From Dysidea avara (taxonomy: Eukaryota > Porifera > Demospongiae > Dictyoceratida > Dysideidae), in contig NC_089274.1 of the NCBI RefSeq assembly GCF_963678975.1, positions 24,837,053 to 24,901,052 on the forward strand: a DNA stretch of 64,000 nucleotides. The letters are read 5' to 3'. Each line of letters begins with the position of its first letter. Position 1 is the first letter of the stretch. Positions 50,501-59,357 of this stretch are shown here, in pieces. The notes under the pieces were generated by a model that saw nothing but the letters and a program-made list of their open reading frames with translations, ran no database searches and was not told where the DNA came from. Both the position numbers and the translations under genes were made by a program.

Positions 50501-50987
50501 AATTGTATACCACTGTACAGATTATAAAATAAAGTTCCCAAACAAATCCTAAACCAAGAATTGTATGTGTTATCCTTATTTTAGCATACAGCATCCACAA
50601 GAAAATTTGAAGTTTTTATAAGATGTGTTTGGCATAGTACTGATATAATTTAGCACGAGTGTAGTAGGCAAATCATTTTAATATGATCATGCATTAATTG
50701 ATGTTGTTTGTTACAGTGCACCCTTAACTAAAGGAAATGAACCAGTGGATGCTACTAATCAGGGGAATGCTAAATCAAAGGAGGAAGCTGGTAATGAGCA
50801 CCCACAAGAGCTTCATCCTCCAGTCACTTATGACTCAGTGTCTCTCCATGGAGAAGCCCCTAGAGATAAGCAATCTGTTCCTGGAGTTGCTAACTCTATA
50901 TATGAAGAAATTCCAACTGATACTAATACGGGGTTACCAAATCCATCATATGAAACTCAGTTACCAAGAAAAATTGATCAAAGTTAA
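30427..50987 (+). CDS. Receptor B: discoidin (DDR-like) two-domain transmembrane receptor with ITIM-like tail
   Basis: Eight exons: 30427-30511, 36482-36813, 37364-37520, 45576-45856, 45911-46058, 46115-46541, 46607-46642, 50717-50987. These give 1737 nt, 578 residues, with the same intron phases as A. The signal peptide ends VVFSAG. Discoidin domain 1: ITASSFD, EARLSGLGWC, YLQIDYG, IEYAGSDG, then YVRIIPLSW and VELYGC. Domain 2: STGWCATD through IEIHFYGC. The stalk in exon 6 is longer than in A, with an (SP)n run around 46185-46225 encoding TPSSSPSPSPP-like sequence. TM helix as in A, ending VVWWKTRR. Tail tyrosines are Y527 (VTYDSV), Y551 (SIYEEI) and Y567 (PSYETQ); the 24-residue spacing between the first two is identical to A. 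It lies 397 bp after A on the same strand. Introns 1, 3 and 7 are long and full of repeats; introns 4, 5 and 6 are 54, 56 and 65 bp. Ligand and partners unknown. Confidence 0.9.
30992..31384. repeat. MITE with TA borders in gene B intron 1
   Basis: Ends TACCATATTTATCCATAT and ATATGGATAAATATGGTA are inverted and both end on TA. Inside, inverted GGGCTCAAA/GGGTTTGAA stretches recur. 393 bp, no ORF of interest. Confidence 0.7.
31700..32470. repeat. Dispersed repeat with AAGCCCAAAAATGCCTTC segment
   Basis: The stretch around 31895-31980 (TTAGGCATACCAAGCCCAAA and GTTTCTATGGAAT) recurs in diverged form at 35375-35475 and 40115-40200, each time next to other repeats. Minus-strand frames here show no protein family. 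Confidence 0.45.
32650..32724. repeat. CTAA tetranucleotide microsatellite
   Basis: About 18 tandem CTAA units. A second array of the same unit lies at 35488-35610, each flanked by a copy of the ATGGGCTTGA segment of repeat R1. Confidence 0.9.
33000..33800 (+). repeat. Dispersed repeat R2 (same family as the arms at 42800-43480)
   Basis: Begins with the CTCTAATAGAGCAGTCAGCC motif and runs through GGTAGCAGTGG-like, TGACAGAAGTTTGATC and ATTTAGTCAAATTTGCTC segments. It is colinear with the right arm of the giant palindrome in intron 3 of gene B and more loosely with 34500-35260 and 57330-58030. Confidence 0.6.
33822..34515. repeat. Minisatellite, unit about 30 bp (GTAGCTGAACTCTCTACAGG)
   Basis: About 16 imperfect copies of a unit containing GTAGCTGAACTCTCTACAGG and GTGACTTGTTT, interrupted at about 34100-34295 by another repeat whose end (GACGCATGACAATGTGTCAT) matches the termini of the giant palindrome. 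The minus-strand 99-codon frame at 34305-34604 is only the translation of this array. Confidence 0.8.
35488..35610. repeat. CTAA microsatellite, second array
   Basis: GACT units passing into long CTAA runs with a few CTAAATAA interruptions. Confidence 0.85.
35640..35945 (-). repeat. Dispersed repeat R1 (inverted copy)
   Basis: Complement of part of 8700-8960: contains CTATGGGCTTGATTTCTTCA and the complement of AGTAGCCACTATG-type sequence. Intron 1 of gene B. Confidence 0.55.
37620..38290. repeat. Element with GACCCACTT ends and internal tandem copies
   Basis: Inverted outer ends: AGTGTTGTAAGTGGGTCA at 37626 and GGCCCACTTACAATGGTG at 38279, with scattered GACCTGGAT/ATCCGG repeats. Inside, a 31-base unit with ATTATCAAGTGGGTGTGGCT is tandemly repeated three times (37840-37925). 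A related element with GGGTTGAAAC/GTTTCAACC ends lies at about 62771-63305. Confidence 0.55.
38396..38704. repeat. Foldback element in gene B intron 3
   Basis: Arms CAAGTACAGAAAAATTTGAA and TTCCAAATTTTTCTGTGTAC are inverted, with inner pairs GTAGGGACCATAACACATCG / TGTTATGGTCCCTAC. Centre near 38550. The same family as 44985-45290 (shared GTACTGAAACAAGCTG-type inner arm). Directly followed by a copy of repeat R1. Confidence 0.7.
38705..39540 (+). repeat. Dispersed repeat R1 (copy 2)
   Basis: Colinear with 8560-9190; has an internal partial duplication (CACGCATACC and CAAGAACTGTT segments appear twice between 38740 and 39020). Confidence 0.6.
40207..43594. repeat. 3.4-kb giant palindrome with about 1.3-kb arms
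   Basis: Ends ATCAAGAC(G/A) at 40207 and GTCTTGAT ending 43594 are inverted. From there inward the two sides are complements throughout: CGGCCAAGAAAGCC / CTTTCTTGGCTG, GGGTAAACC / GGTTTATCC, GATAGGCTGATCATCGTAGC near 41676 / its complement near 43070, meeting at a centre near 42375. The left arm is interrupted by about 980 bases of TTTTAGTT-rich sequence (40691-41670). The central 360 bp alone forms a MITE (42195-42545) of the same family as 56021-56345. It lies in intron 3 of gene B. Confidence 0.8.
40828..41668. repeat. TTTTAGTTATAG low-complexity insertion
   Basis: Two arrays of TTTTAGTTATAGTTTTAG-like units (40828-41180 and 41380-41668) around a unique core, ending GTTAACTAAAATAACACTAG. 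It sits inside the left arm of the giant palindrome and has no counterpart in the right arm, so it inserted later. The GTTAACTAAAA ends resemble known hAT-type MITEs of animals (from memory). Confidence 0.6.
44049..44717. mobile_element. Foldback MITE containing a nested hAT-like MITE
   Basis: Outer arms GCCAATTAAGGGGCGTGGCA (left, about 44081) and TGCCACACCCCTTAACTGGC (right, about 44682) are inverted and match the family at 19162-19390. Between them a second element, 44135-44652, begins CAGTGTTGGGAGTAACGC and ends TTGCCCAACACTG. It is flanked by an 8-bp direct repeat GGGATAAT (44127-44134 and 44653-44660), the hAT target length. The inner element is built of GTAACG/TAATAT repeats. Confidence 0.82.
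44985..45290. repeat. Foldback element in gene B intron 3
   Basis: Near-perfect inverted arms, e.g. GTCCAAATAAAACAATAAGA on the left and its complement at 45172-45191, with a short loop near 45145. Outer part AAACAAGTATAAGAAAAATT / ATACTTGTTT. Confidence 0.75.
46185..46225 (+). repeat. Coding (TCACCA) repeat in the stalk of receptor B
   Basis: Tandem TCACCA units encode Ser-Pro dipeptides in the stalk; absent from the shorter stalk of A. Repeat-slippage is a simple way to vary stalk length. Confidence 0.75.
47930..48270. repeat. Two related copies of a GTGGGTGTGGCAA segment
   Basis: In intron 7 of gene B, 47960-48090 and 48190-48290 share AAAGGAG..TTTC(G/A)TAGTGGGTGTGGCAA, a GAGCAATG(A/G)TCA stretch and AC(A/G)CACTGCA. 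No protein can be assigned. Confidence 0.4.
49700..50115. repeat. Dispersed repeat also present inverted at about 1370-1760
   Basis: CTTATGACAATAATTCTAGG, AAACATTTCCTGGCTTAAAA and TAGCTATTAACTGGTCAAAT have diverged complements at 1478-1500, 1565-1590 and 1735-1760 (in the dynein gene between exons 14 and 15). Both copies are intronic. Confidence 0.55.
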
Positions 50988-52303
50988 TCATTGTTTATGT
51001 TATTAACTTTGTATAAATGTACATAACATTTCACACACTATATATGTAGAATTTGATGTGTTGAATATATACACACTTGTACAAGAAGCTAGTCAAACAT
51101 TCACTCTGATGCCTGAAGTGCTTCCAGAGTTTTAGCTATATAGGTATGGCACATCCTACCAATTTGCATTGGATATGCATGTAGATGCTCCGAGCTTTGC
51201 TTGAGTAATATCATCACTAGTACTAACTACTAACATGTATCATTTGAAAGAATTGATCACCTCCTTTAAACATAGCTTTTAAGAGTTTATTAACTCTGTG
51301 ATCCTCACAGAATTCTTCTGAATCAGATGCATATGTATATACTAACTGTTAACTTCACTATATCTCTTCTTAGCTATGGCAACATGCATGCATACTCTAT
51401 ATATATGGCCAGCTGTATGGAAATCATGATCAGGGGCCCTGAGGACAGGATAAACAATTGTGGAAGAGGCACGTGAGCAATTGGAAGCCCACTTCTCACT
51501 AGTTAGCTGCATTCACTGAAGAATGAGTAGTAGGGGAAGCTAATTAAGAAGAGAGGTGGCAAGTTGTTGGCATTCCTGATGGCACTCAGCATATAATTTA
51601 GAGTGCAAGTGAGACTGCACATCTAGACAATCACTGAGTGAGTGAGTCTAGATATAATTAAACAAGAAAGGACAGCAGCAAGATCAAATAAGCTGAGACC
51701 ACCCAAGCATGCAGGCAAAGAAACTCAAGAGAACAATAGCTGCTCAAGAGTACCAGATATTGCACGTTTCAGCAAACTATGTAGAAAAACTGGGCTAATA
51801 TAATGCTGTAGACTGCAGTGGTTGGAAATGAGCTAGAGAACAAAAAGCAAACATAAAAAAGTAGTTCCAATGGAAAAACAGACTATGACAATAAGTAGCA
51901 TAAAATGCATGTGGCTGTGACTGAGCTATCAAACTTGTAGGTTCTCAAGGTCACTAAGCCATTCCGTTTAAGAAAGTTTGCTCATAGAGGACAACCAAAT
52001 ACACCTCCCTAGTAATGGTGACCAGTCATATTAACCTGTATTTTTCAATCCAGCCCCAAATATCACTCTTGCCGCAGCCTCATTTTCTCTTTAATAACCA
52101 ATACAGTCTTAAACTTGGCAACATTAGGGGAGTAGGGGACTGAACAATCCCCATAAGCTTACAAATCTTAGCAGAGCCATCAGCATACCTATATAGCTTT
52201 AATATACATATATACCAAGATGCCTTTATGAGCCAATGGCGTACATTGCCATGGTACCTCACAGGAAAAGATTGCCTGGCAACCTGTGAACAAGAATACA
52301 CCT
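50988..52303. other. Spacer after gene B, nothing recognised
   Basis: No canonical AATAAA close to the B stop. No repeat ends or protein-like frames recognised; the 82-codon minus frame at 52080-52328 overlaps the end of the next transposon and has no family resemblance. Confidence 0.4.
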
Positions 52304-55300
52304 GGGTCATTCCATACCAAATCAACATGAAATTGACATGGATTTCTTTGTAATTTGCTACACATAAAGGGTCTATTGAGAAACTAAATCACACCAAATT
52401 TTGACCCATTCTACTAATTACCTTTGGAGATATGACCACTTAAAAGTTGATTGAAAAGCTTCTTGCAACATACAAGCTAACACAAAATTCCCCATAACTT
52501 GTGATGCAACATATAAAGTTGTGGTTTGTTTTATGAAATCCAGCATTAATTTCTGATGATATATATATAGGTTTTCATAATTGTATAAAGTATAGGGTCA
52601 AACCACAAAAAAGTGATATTTTCTTTGATCTCAATTTTTAAAGGAACGGTAGTTTTAATTAGCTTCATATTCTGTGTACAAATTGTGTATATGCACATCT
52701 ATCACAGGTAAAAGTTTCAAGTTGGGTCTGCAATTACTGTAGTAATGATGGGACCAAAATAGTTTTTATAATGTAAACTGGTTGAGATTCACGTACTAAT
52801 TCTTTTTTCCTGGCTGCATATAGTGCTCTGTCTACATGTAATTGTTCAACCTTAAAGCTACATGATTAGTCTAATCTTCCAAAACAATAATTTGTAATTT
52901 CAGCCTAAGCAGTTGTATATTTACTCTATAGTCTATACATGTCACCAAAATTTTTACTTGTTGACTTGTTGTATCATCTACAAATCTCTTGGAAGTTCTT
53001 TACAGTTAAAGAACTTCAATGGAAATGTAAAGGTTCTGTTAGACACCACTGTTACCATCTTTTACCATTGGATATATTATCAGTTGCATATGAAAACACA
53101 GAATAGTGTGTACTACCTGCCAGTTTTCGTTCAGTACTGTGTGAACATATGGCACAAAAGCACTGGATAAATAGTTGTTGCAATCCTTTTAACAACCCAA
53201 GGCACAAGAAGACAAGTTTAAGGCCAGTTTTACCTTGGATGTGTGAGAATATTGCTACTCTCACCCTTGATCAGAAGATATGCAATAGCTGCAGCTGTAG
53301 AAAGAAACTTTCAGAAATGGAGACAGTACAAGAAGAATTAAGTGATGAAGATACTTATGATTATCAGGATCTGGAGAGTGTTGACAAAGGCTTATCTATC
53401 ATTGGAGAATCACCAGTCATAAAAAGTAGGCTACAAAGTACACGCTACCCTAGGGAAAAGCTAACTAAGATGAAAAGTGCTTTTGTGAACTCTATGCATA
53501 TGTCTGAGGATATACTGATGATGAAAGTGAGATAATCAAGCAGTTAGAAGTGAAGTTCCATGAAACCCAACAGAAGAATGTTAAGGTACAAATTTTAACA
53601 GTTCTACCAATGAGTTGGAGCATCAAAAAGATTGAAAGTGAATTTAAGGCTTCCAATTACATGGCTAGAAAGGTTAAAGCCTTAGTTAAATCAGAAGGTA
53701 TTTTGTCCACTCCAAGCTCAAATCATGGTCATGGTTTGAGTAATGAGACAATTACAATGGTTCAAAACTACTATGAGTCTGATGATATTAGTTGAGTAAT
53801 GCCTGGAAAGAAAGATTGTATTTCTGTTAAAGTTGATGACAGAAGAATTTTAGTTCAAAAGAGATTATTGTTATGAAACCTGAAAGAAATTTACTAACAA
53901 TTATTCAAAGGTCGATTTCCAGCTGAAAAAATAGGATTTTCTATAGGTTTGCTGAACTTTGCCCAAAGCACTGTGCCTTGGTTGGAGCTAGTGGAACACA
54001 TGCAGTATGTGTTTGCACTATCCACCAAAACACAAAGTTGATGATGGTTGCTGGTAAACTGGCAGAGCTTACAGCTGGTAGAGAGTTTCATTTACAGCAT
54101 TATTACCACTGTATTGCACTAGTCATATGTAATCCTCCACAGCCTGCTTGCTACTTAAGGATTTGTCAGTTTTGCCCAGGAATCTTACAGCTCAAAGATT
54201 ACCTGAATGAGGTAATGGATGACAATTACATTGACAGTATCCAGTATAAACAATGGGTGTCTGTGGATAGACCAACACTAGAGACAATTACTAAGTGAGC
54301 AGATGATTTTGTAGATGCATTTTGTGAACAGATTAAACTTTTGATACCCCATTCATTCATTGTTAAGCAGCAGTCTCTGTTTCAAACAAATGTTATATCA
54401 AGCATGCTTCCAGGAGAGTTTATAGTAGAAGGCAATTTCTCAGAGAATTATTCTTTTGTGCTACAAGATGCAGCCCAAGGATTCCATTGGAACAACTAAG
54501 TAATTAAAACTACCGTTTCTTTGAAAATTGACATCAAAGAAAAAGCAACAACACCTTTTTGTGGTTTGACCTTCCACTTTGTGCAATTATAAAACACTAT
54601 ATATCACCAGAAAGAGAAATTAATATTGAATTTGATAAAACAAACTGTGACTTTATACATTGGACCATTCACAAGTTATGGGGATTTTTGTGTTAACTTG
54701 TATGTTGCAAGAAGTTTTTCAATTAACTTTTGAGTGGTCATATCTCCAAGGTAATTAGTAGGATGGGTCAAAATTTGGTGTGACTTAGTTTCTCAACAGA
54801 CCCTTTATGTGTAGCAAATTACATGTACATATACAACTTTCTCATGTAAAAGTTCCAAGTTGGGACAATAAGCAGAACATCCATTTACGAACTGAAACTC
54901 TTATCAAGTAAATTAGCTACTTATATTCATGGTTGTGATGGACCATGAGGTCTGTTTATACTAACTGTTTTGCCATCTTGATTTATGTGAACAACACAAC
55001 CCAACCGCCATTAACTTTCATACACAGCTGTGACAAATCCTTTTGTCATCAATTGCAATTTCAGTCTTATTTAAATGAGTAACTCTTTCCTCTTTAACAA
55101 CACTTGAATTTGAAAACATCTTTGTTAGAATCTTAAGACTGCTTAATTAGAGAATAAGGCAGTGAAGTTTCTGTGTACCAGGTATAGTTCTACTTATTTT
55201 TAGCCTTTCTTCTAGGATGATCTCTTGGTCTTCTCGTCTGTACTCATCTATTGTACAGTATTTAAAGTGGACCCTTTCTATGTTCTCAATTTCCCAATCA

Positions 55301-55750
55301 AATAGCTGACGAGGAGTCATAATTTGGGAATGATATGCTCTTTGCAGACTTGCCTTAGCAGCAAGATGTTTTACAGTGCCACCAATTCCATCACACAGTC
55401 TCTTGCCATGTGATGTAGCTTAGAAATGCCATTCGGCTTGTATCCCAAAATCTTCCTTGTGATGGCAAATGTTTGCGAAGTTTTTGCGATTTTTATGTTG
55501 AGCTACAGATCCATCTGAAAAAGAAATTTTATCTACTCTTAGAAACTTTTCTTGAAGAAATTGTACCAGATTCCTTTGAAATAAATGCACAGCAATTGTG
55601 TCATGATGTAAGCAATCAGACATAACAACATAACTGATATATTCCAGCTTTCCTGATTCTCTGTAATAGGCAACAAAGCATGTATTGTTGCCTGTGAAGA
55701 AATCCAAAGAGGCCATGTCAATTTCATGTTGATTTGGTATGGAATGACCC
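52304..55750. mobile_element. DNA transposon with 37-bp terminal inverted repeats, rearranged
   Basis: Ends are inverted copies of GGGTCATTCCATACCAAATC and the next 17 bases (52304-52340 and 55714-55750), flanked by ACCT on both sides (possible 4-bp target duplication). A longer inverted copy of the first 300 bp lies internally at about 54510-54835. Coding pieces are broken. Plus-strand frames (about 53149-54500) read through LRPVLPWMCENIATL, CNSC, MSWSIKKIESEF, FAELCPKHCALVGASGTH and FVLQDAAQGFHWNN, with shifts at 53535 and 53795. The expected continuation lies on the opposite strand (55750-55150): SQATIH, SDCLHHDTIAVHLFQ, KISFSDGSV, FANICHHKEDFGIQAEWHF, then GGTVKHLA and MTPRQLFDW. This is a transposon-borne protein type seen in several invertebrates; I cannot name its superfamily. 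Dead copy. Confidence 0.75.
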
Positions 55751-55809
55751 ACCTATAAAAAAAGTTCACCAAGAAGACACTGTCAACCTCTAGATCTGGT
55801 AGAAGCATG

Positions 55810-56010
55810 CGATCCCTACATCCTAGCTTCCATCTGTCCCATCTCTACGTCACCTTTGCTAATAAATGAAACTACTAGGTTTTCAACAAGTGGTAAAATG
55901 AATCATGTTCGGAACAGTAGTAATATAAATAGACATTTCTTCTTCAATAGAATCCCTCAATTATGGGATGCCTTACCCCCGATTGATTTATCTCTATCTG
56001 TCAAGACTAG
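55810..56010 (+). mobile_element. LINE reverse transcriptase tail fragment
   Basis: Frame at 55856 onwards reads NRHFFFNRIPQLWDALPPID, the conserved end of many metazoan LINE RT proteins (FNR.P.LWN.LPP.D). About 65 codons remain; broken by the MITE that starts at 56021. Confidence 0.6.
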
Positions 56011-56020
56011 AATATCTAAT

Positions 56021-56345
56021 CCAAAACAGCCAAGCTGTAAAAAAAAGAGTGCAGCCCTCAGAAAGGCTATGGTGAAAAAAGATGTGAAATCCAAGGTGGC
56101 GGCCAAGAAATGGCTGTAATGGTAGGTTAATGGTAAAAATTTTAATAATAACAATTCAGGTGAATTTGGTGCCGCTTGGTCTTGGCACAAAATTCACCTG
56201 AATTGTTGTTATAAAAAAAAAAATTAACCATTAACCTACCATCACAACCATTTCTTGGCCGCCACCTTGGATTTCACATCTTTTTTCACCATAGCTTTTC
56301 TGAGGGCCGCATTCTTTTTTACAGCTTGGCTGTTTTGGATTAGAT
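56021..56345. repeat. Hairpin MITE (CAGCCAAGCTGT family)
   Basis: Arms AAAACAGCCAAGCTGTAAAA and TTTTTTACAGCTTGGCTGTTTT are inverted, with inner complements GGTGGCGGCCAAGAAATGG / CCATTTCTTGGCCGCCACC. A small inner hairpin AATTCAGGTGAATTT / AAATTCACCTGAATT lies around 56155-56205. Same family as the centre of the giant palindrome (42195-42545). Confidence 0.8.
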
Positions 56346-56544
56346 CTCACTTCTTTTTGTATTTTTATACCCCAAAGCTGGCCTATGACCGGCTTTGGGG
56401 CTTTTTAACCTATCTTTTTTTCTTTACCACAGGAAGAATAAAAAGATGAAGCAGATTTTATAAATACTTTGACTAATTCTGATTTTATCAGTAAATGTAC
56501 AATATATATAATACATATATTTACTATGTCAATTAATCCCTACA

Positions 56545-57290
56545 GGATAACTTTTTTTTGCGGCTGATCTCTCTACTGGGTGACTTAAAATGTAACTCTA
56601 CAGGGTGATTTGCTTGTATGTAGATGAACTCTTTGCAGGATTCTCTCTACAAGGTGACTTGACTCTAGCTGAACTCACTGCAGGGTTGTCTGTTTATAGT
56701 TGAACTCTCTACAGGGTGATTTGTTTGCAACTGAACTCTCTACAATGTAACTTCTTCTAGCTGATCTGACTACAGGGTGAGTGTATCTAACTGATCTCTC
56801 TACAAGGCGATTTATTTGTAGCTGAATTCTCTACAGGGTGATTTGTTTGCAACTGAACTATCTACATGGTGGTTTCTTTGTAGCTGAATTCTCTACAAGG
56901 TGACTTCTTCTAGCTGAACTCTCTACATGGTGATCTTTTCATAGCTGAACTTTCTACAGGGTGATTTGTTTGTAGCTGAACTCCCTACATGATGGTTTCT
57001 TTGTAGCTGAACTCTCTACAAGGTAAATTCTTTTGTCTAGCTGATCTCTCTACAGGGTGAATTGTTTGTAGCTGAACTCTCTACAGGGTGATCTGTTCGT
57101 AGCTGAACTGTCTACAGGGTGATTTGTTTGCAGATGAACTCTCTATAGGGTGGTTCTTTGTTGCTGAACCCTCTACATAGTGACTTCTTCTAGCTAATCT
57201 CTCTACAGGGTGACTTGTTTCTAGCTGAATTGTCTATAGGATTAACAATTGTCTATAAGATTAACTGTAGCTGAACTCCCTACAGAATAA
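56545..57290. repeat. Minisatellite, second array (GTAGCTGAACTCTCTACAGG unit)
   Basis: About 22 imperfect copies of the same unit of about 31 bases as at 33822-34515, with GATTTGTTTG between GTAGCTGAACTCTCTACAGG cores. Intergenic between B and C. Confidence 0.85.
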
Positions 57291-57299
57291 CAAAATAAT

Positions 57300-58490
57300 T
57301 CTTTAATGGAGTAATTTATAAACGTAGTCAACTGCTCTATTAGGGTGACTGTTCTATTAGAGTATCTTGATCTCGCATTTGCTACACGTAGTTGACTTTC
57401 GAATCATAACCTCGATCATAACTCAATGGTTTGTAATCCGATTCTTCTGTACTACTGCAAGGACTTTCTATGATGATTATTCCAGCTACACACTAATTAT
57501 CTGCTCAGTGCTCTAAGTGGTTTGCCTGGTAGACGTAAAACTAATAGTTTTTTTATTCATAAAAATCGATTGCGTAATTGTGACACAGGTTGAGTTTTGT
57601 GTCATATCTCCATGGTCTTTATCTCGATTCTTTTCAAATCACACAAAGGCACTCCTACGATGGTTACTCCATCTACATAGTAATTTTCAGCTCATTCCTT
57701 CAAGCGGTTTACCCTGTGGGCGTGACAGACCTTCGACCTTATCTTGCACGAATAATCAATCATACCCCGTGAACTTTCATCGGATTCCTACCAAAGTTGG
57801 TACTGAGATCCGCCTTAATGAGCCCTTTAAGTGTGACAAATTGCAGCCCGATTGGAGCACGCATTTGTGTTTTATTACGGATTTTGCGAAGTGCATGTGC
57901 GAAATGAAGAAGTAGCTAGAAGAAAAAAATGAAGGAATTAAAACGAAATTTTGTTCACTCGTATCTCGGAAATGGCTGGAGCGATTTTCTTCAAATTTGG
58001 TATGTGGACTCCCCTTACTGGCCGGCATTTCTCTAGAAAATTTGGTTTCAATCGGATTAGGGATCACAGAGCTACATAGGTGTGAAAAGTGCATTTTCTT
58101 TCTTCTAACCCAAGCTAAATTAAGTACTTTTTACAAAATAATTAACAGATATTTGATTGTGCCTACAGATGATCTTACCCCTAAACTTTCAAGTTTAAGG
58201 AGTGGCTACTATCACCAACCAATGACTCTAATTGATGCATACAAATTTTCCTTTTCCTCATCAACCATCAAATTATGGAACCAACTCCCTGCTGATGTAA
58301 TTAATTCCTCTAACCCTAATGAGTTTTGTAATAACTTAAGTAACTTTTATGATCACACCTGTGCATTATAATCTTTTGATTGCTGCACAGTAATAAATAT
58401 AATATAATAATAATTTTTAATATACTCACGGTGTGGCGCGCCGACTTCTTAGGCCACACGACACACTACCGTATGTCTTGATATGCAAAT
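57300..58490 (+). mobile_element. Repeat R2 copy carrying a LINE RT tail
   Basis: Starts with two CTCTATTAG motifs (57331-57362) and contains segments shared with 33300-33790 and 42950-43480 (e.g. GTTTACCCTGTGGGCGTGAC, AATGGCTGGAGCG). Within it, 58105-58371 is an open frame ending a LINE RT protein: RYLIVPTDDLTPKL, SSLRSGYYHQP, TIKLWNQLPADVINSS, then stop. The end (GACACACTACCGTATGTCTT) is the terminus seen on the giant palindrome. Confidence 0.6.
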
Positions 58491-59290
58491 TTTATGGACA
58501 CATCTTTAGACATGACAACCTGTATCATTTTGTATGCCCATTTAGTATTTTTTTTTCATTTGAAGTAATCAGCATTGTGCTGCCTTTCCAATTATCATAA
58601 TCATATAATCATAGATGTTCCAATAGCTATACTCTCCAACCCTCTTAATGTAAGTAAGTATTGTAAGTATTTTTAATGGCCGCTAGCCCAGAGCTAGAGG
58701 ACCTTCAGTACCGTACCCAAATGCCAATGATTGTAATTATCGTACACCTGTAGCTATGCAGTACTGTAAAGTTATAATCAATCAAGACATCCGATTTGTT
58801 GGTGCGGAAAGCAGTGAGCAGTATGCAGCACTGCAGCAGTAAATTAAAGATATCTGATGATACACTATTGAAGGCCAAAATATTTTATATAGTGCTCTAG
58901 ATGTAGTGGTGTGCTGGATAGTTGACCGGTGGAACCATTATGCACCTATCAATGTTAGGCCCCTACCTCCCCAGTACAGGCCATGTGGGGACAAGGTGGG
59001 GATTTGACACCCTGCAAGAGCAATAACCCCACTACTGAGGCCTAAGTGTTTGTCTATTCCCCTACCTACCACCTATATTCCCCGAGGTATCCCCCCACTC
59101 CATGATCAACGCCGCTTCTCTGGCTACTGGTCAACGTCACGTGATTTAACTAAATATAGTTACACAATTCGATTGTTATAAAATGCTTGTGTCAAAAGCC
59201 CCACTACTGGGGGTAACTTTGTAGGTGAACCCCCGTATAAACCCCCCTATGGATCCCGTACTGGGGGTATCGGGGGTTACAATTGATAGG
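58491..59290. other. Spacer before gene C
   Basis: No gene recognised. 58930-59130 is a diverged copy of the repeat at 25528-25830. 59205-59280 is G/C-rich with CCCCACTACTGGGG and CCCGTACTGGGGG-type short palindromes. Confidence 0.4.
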
Positions 59291-59357
59291 CGCATTAATC
59301 CGGATACTATTGCCGGGCGTAGCTAAATGCGTGGGTGGAGTCGAGTGGTGGTTAACA
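59291..59357 (+). promoter_or_regulatory. Gene C proximal promoter, conserved with gene B
   Basis: CATTAATCCGGATACTATTG and then AAATGCGTGGGTGGAGTCG match the block before gene B (30355-30397), apart from a 2-base and an 11-base length difference. Such conservation next to fast-evolving intergenic DNA suggests a shared control element or core promoter; function is inferred. Confidence 0.5.

Noticed and set aside
57517..57915. 132-codon ORF
   Set aside because: Lies in repeat R2; not conserved in the colinear copies at 33300-33790 and 42950-43480.
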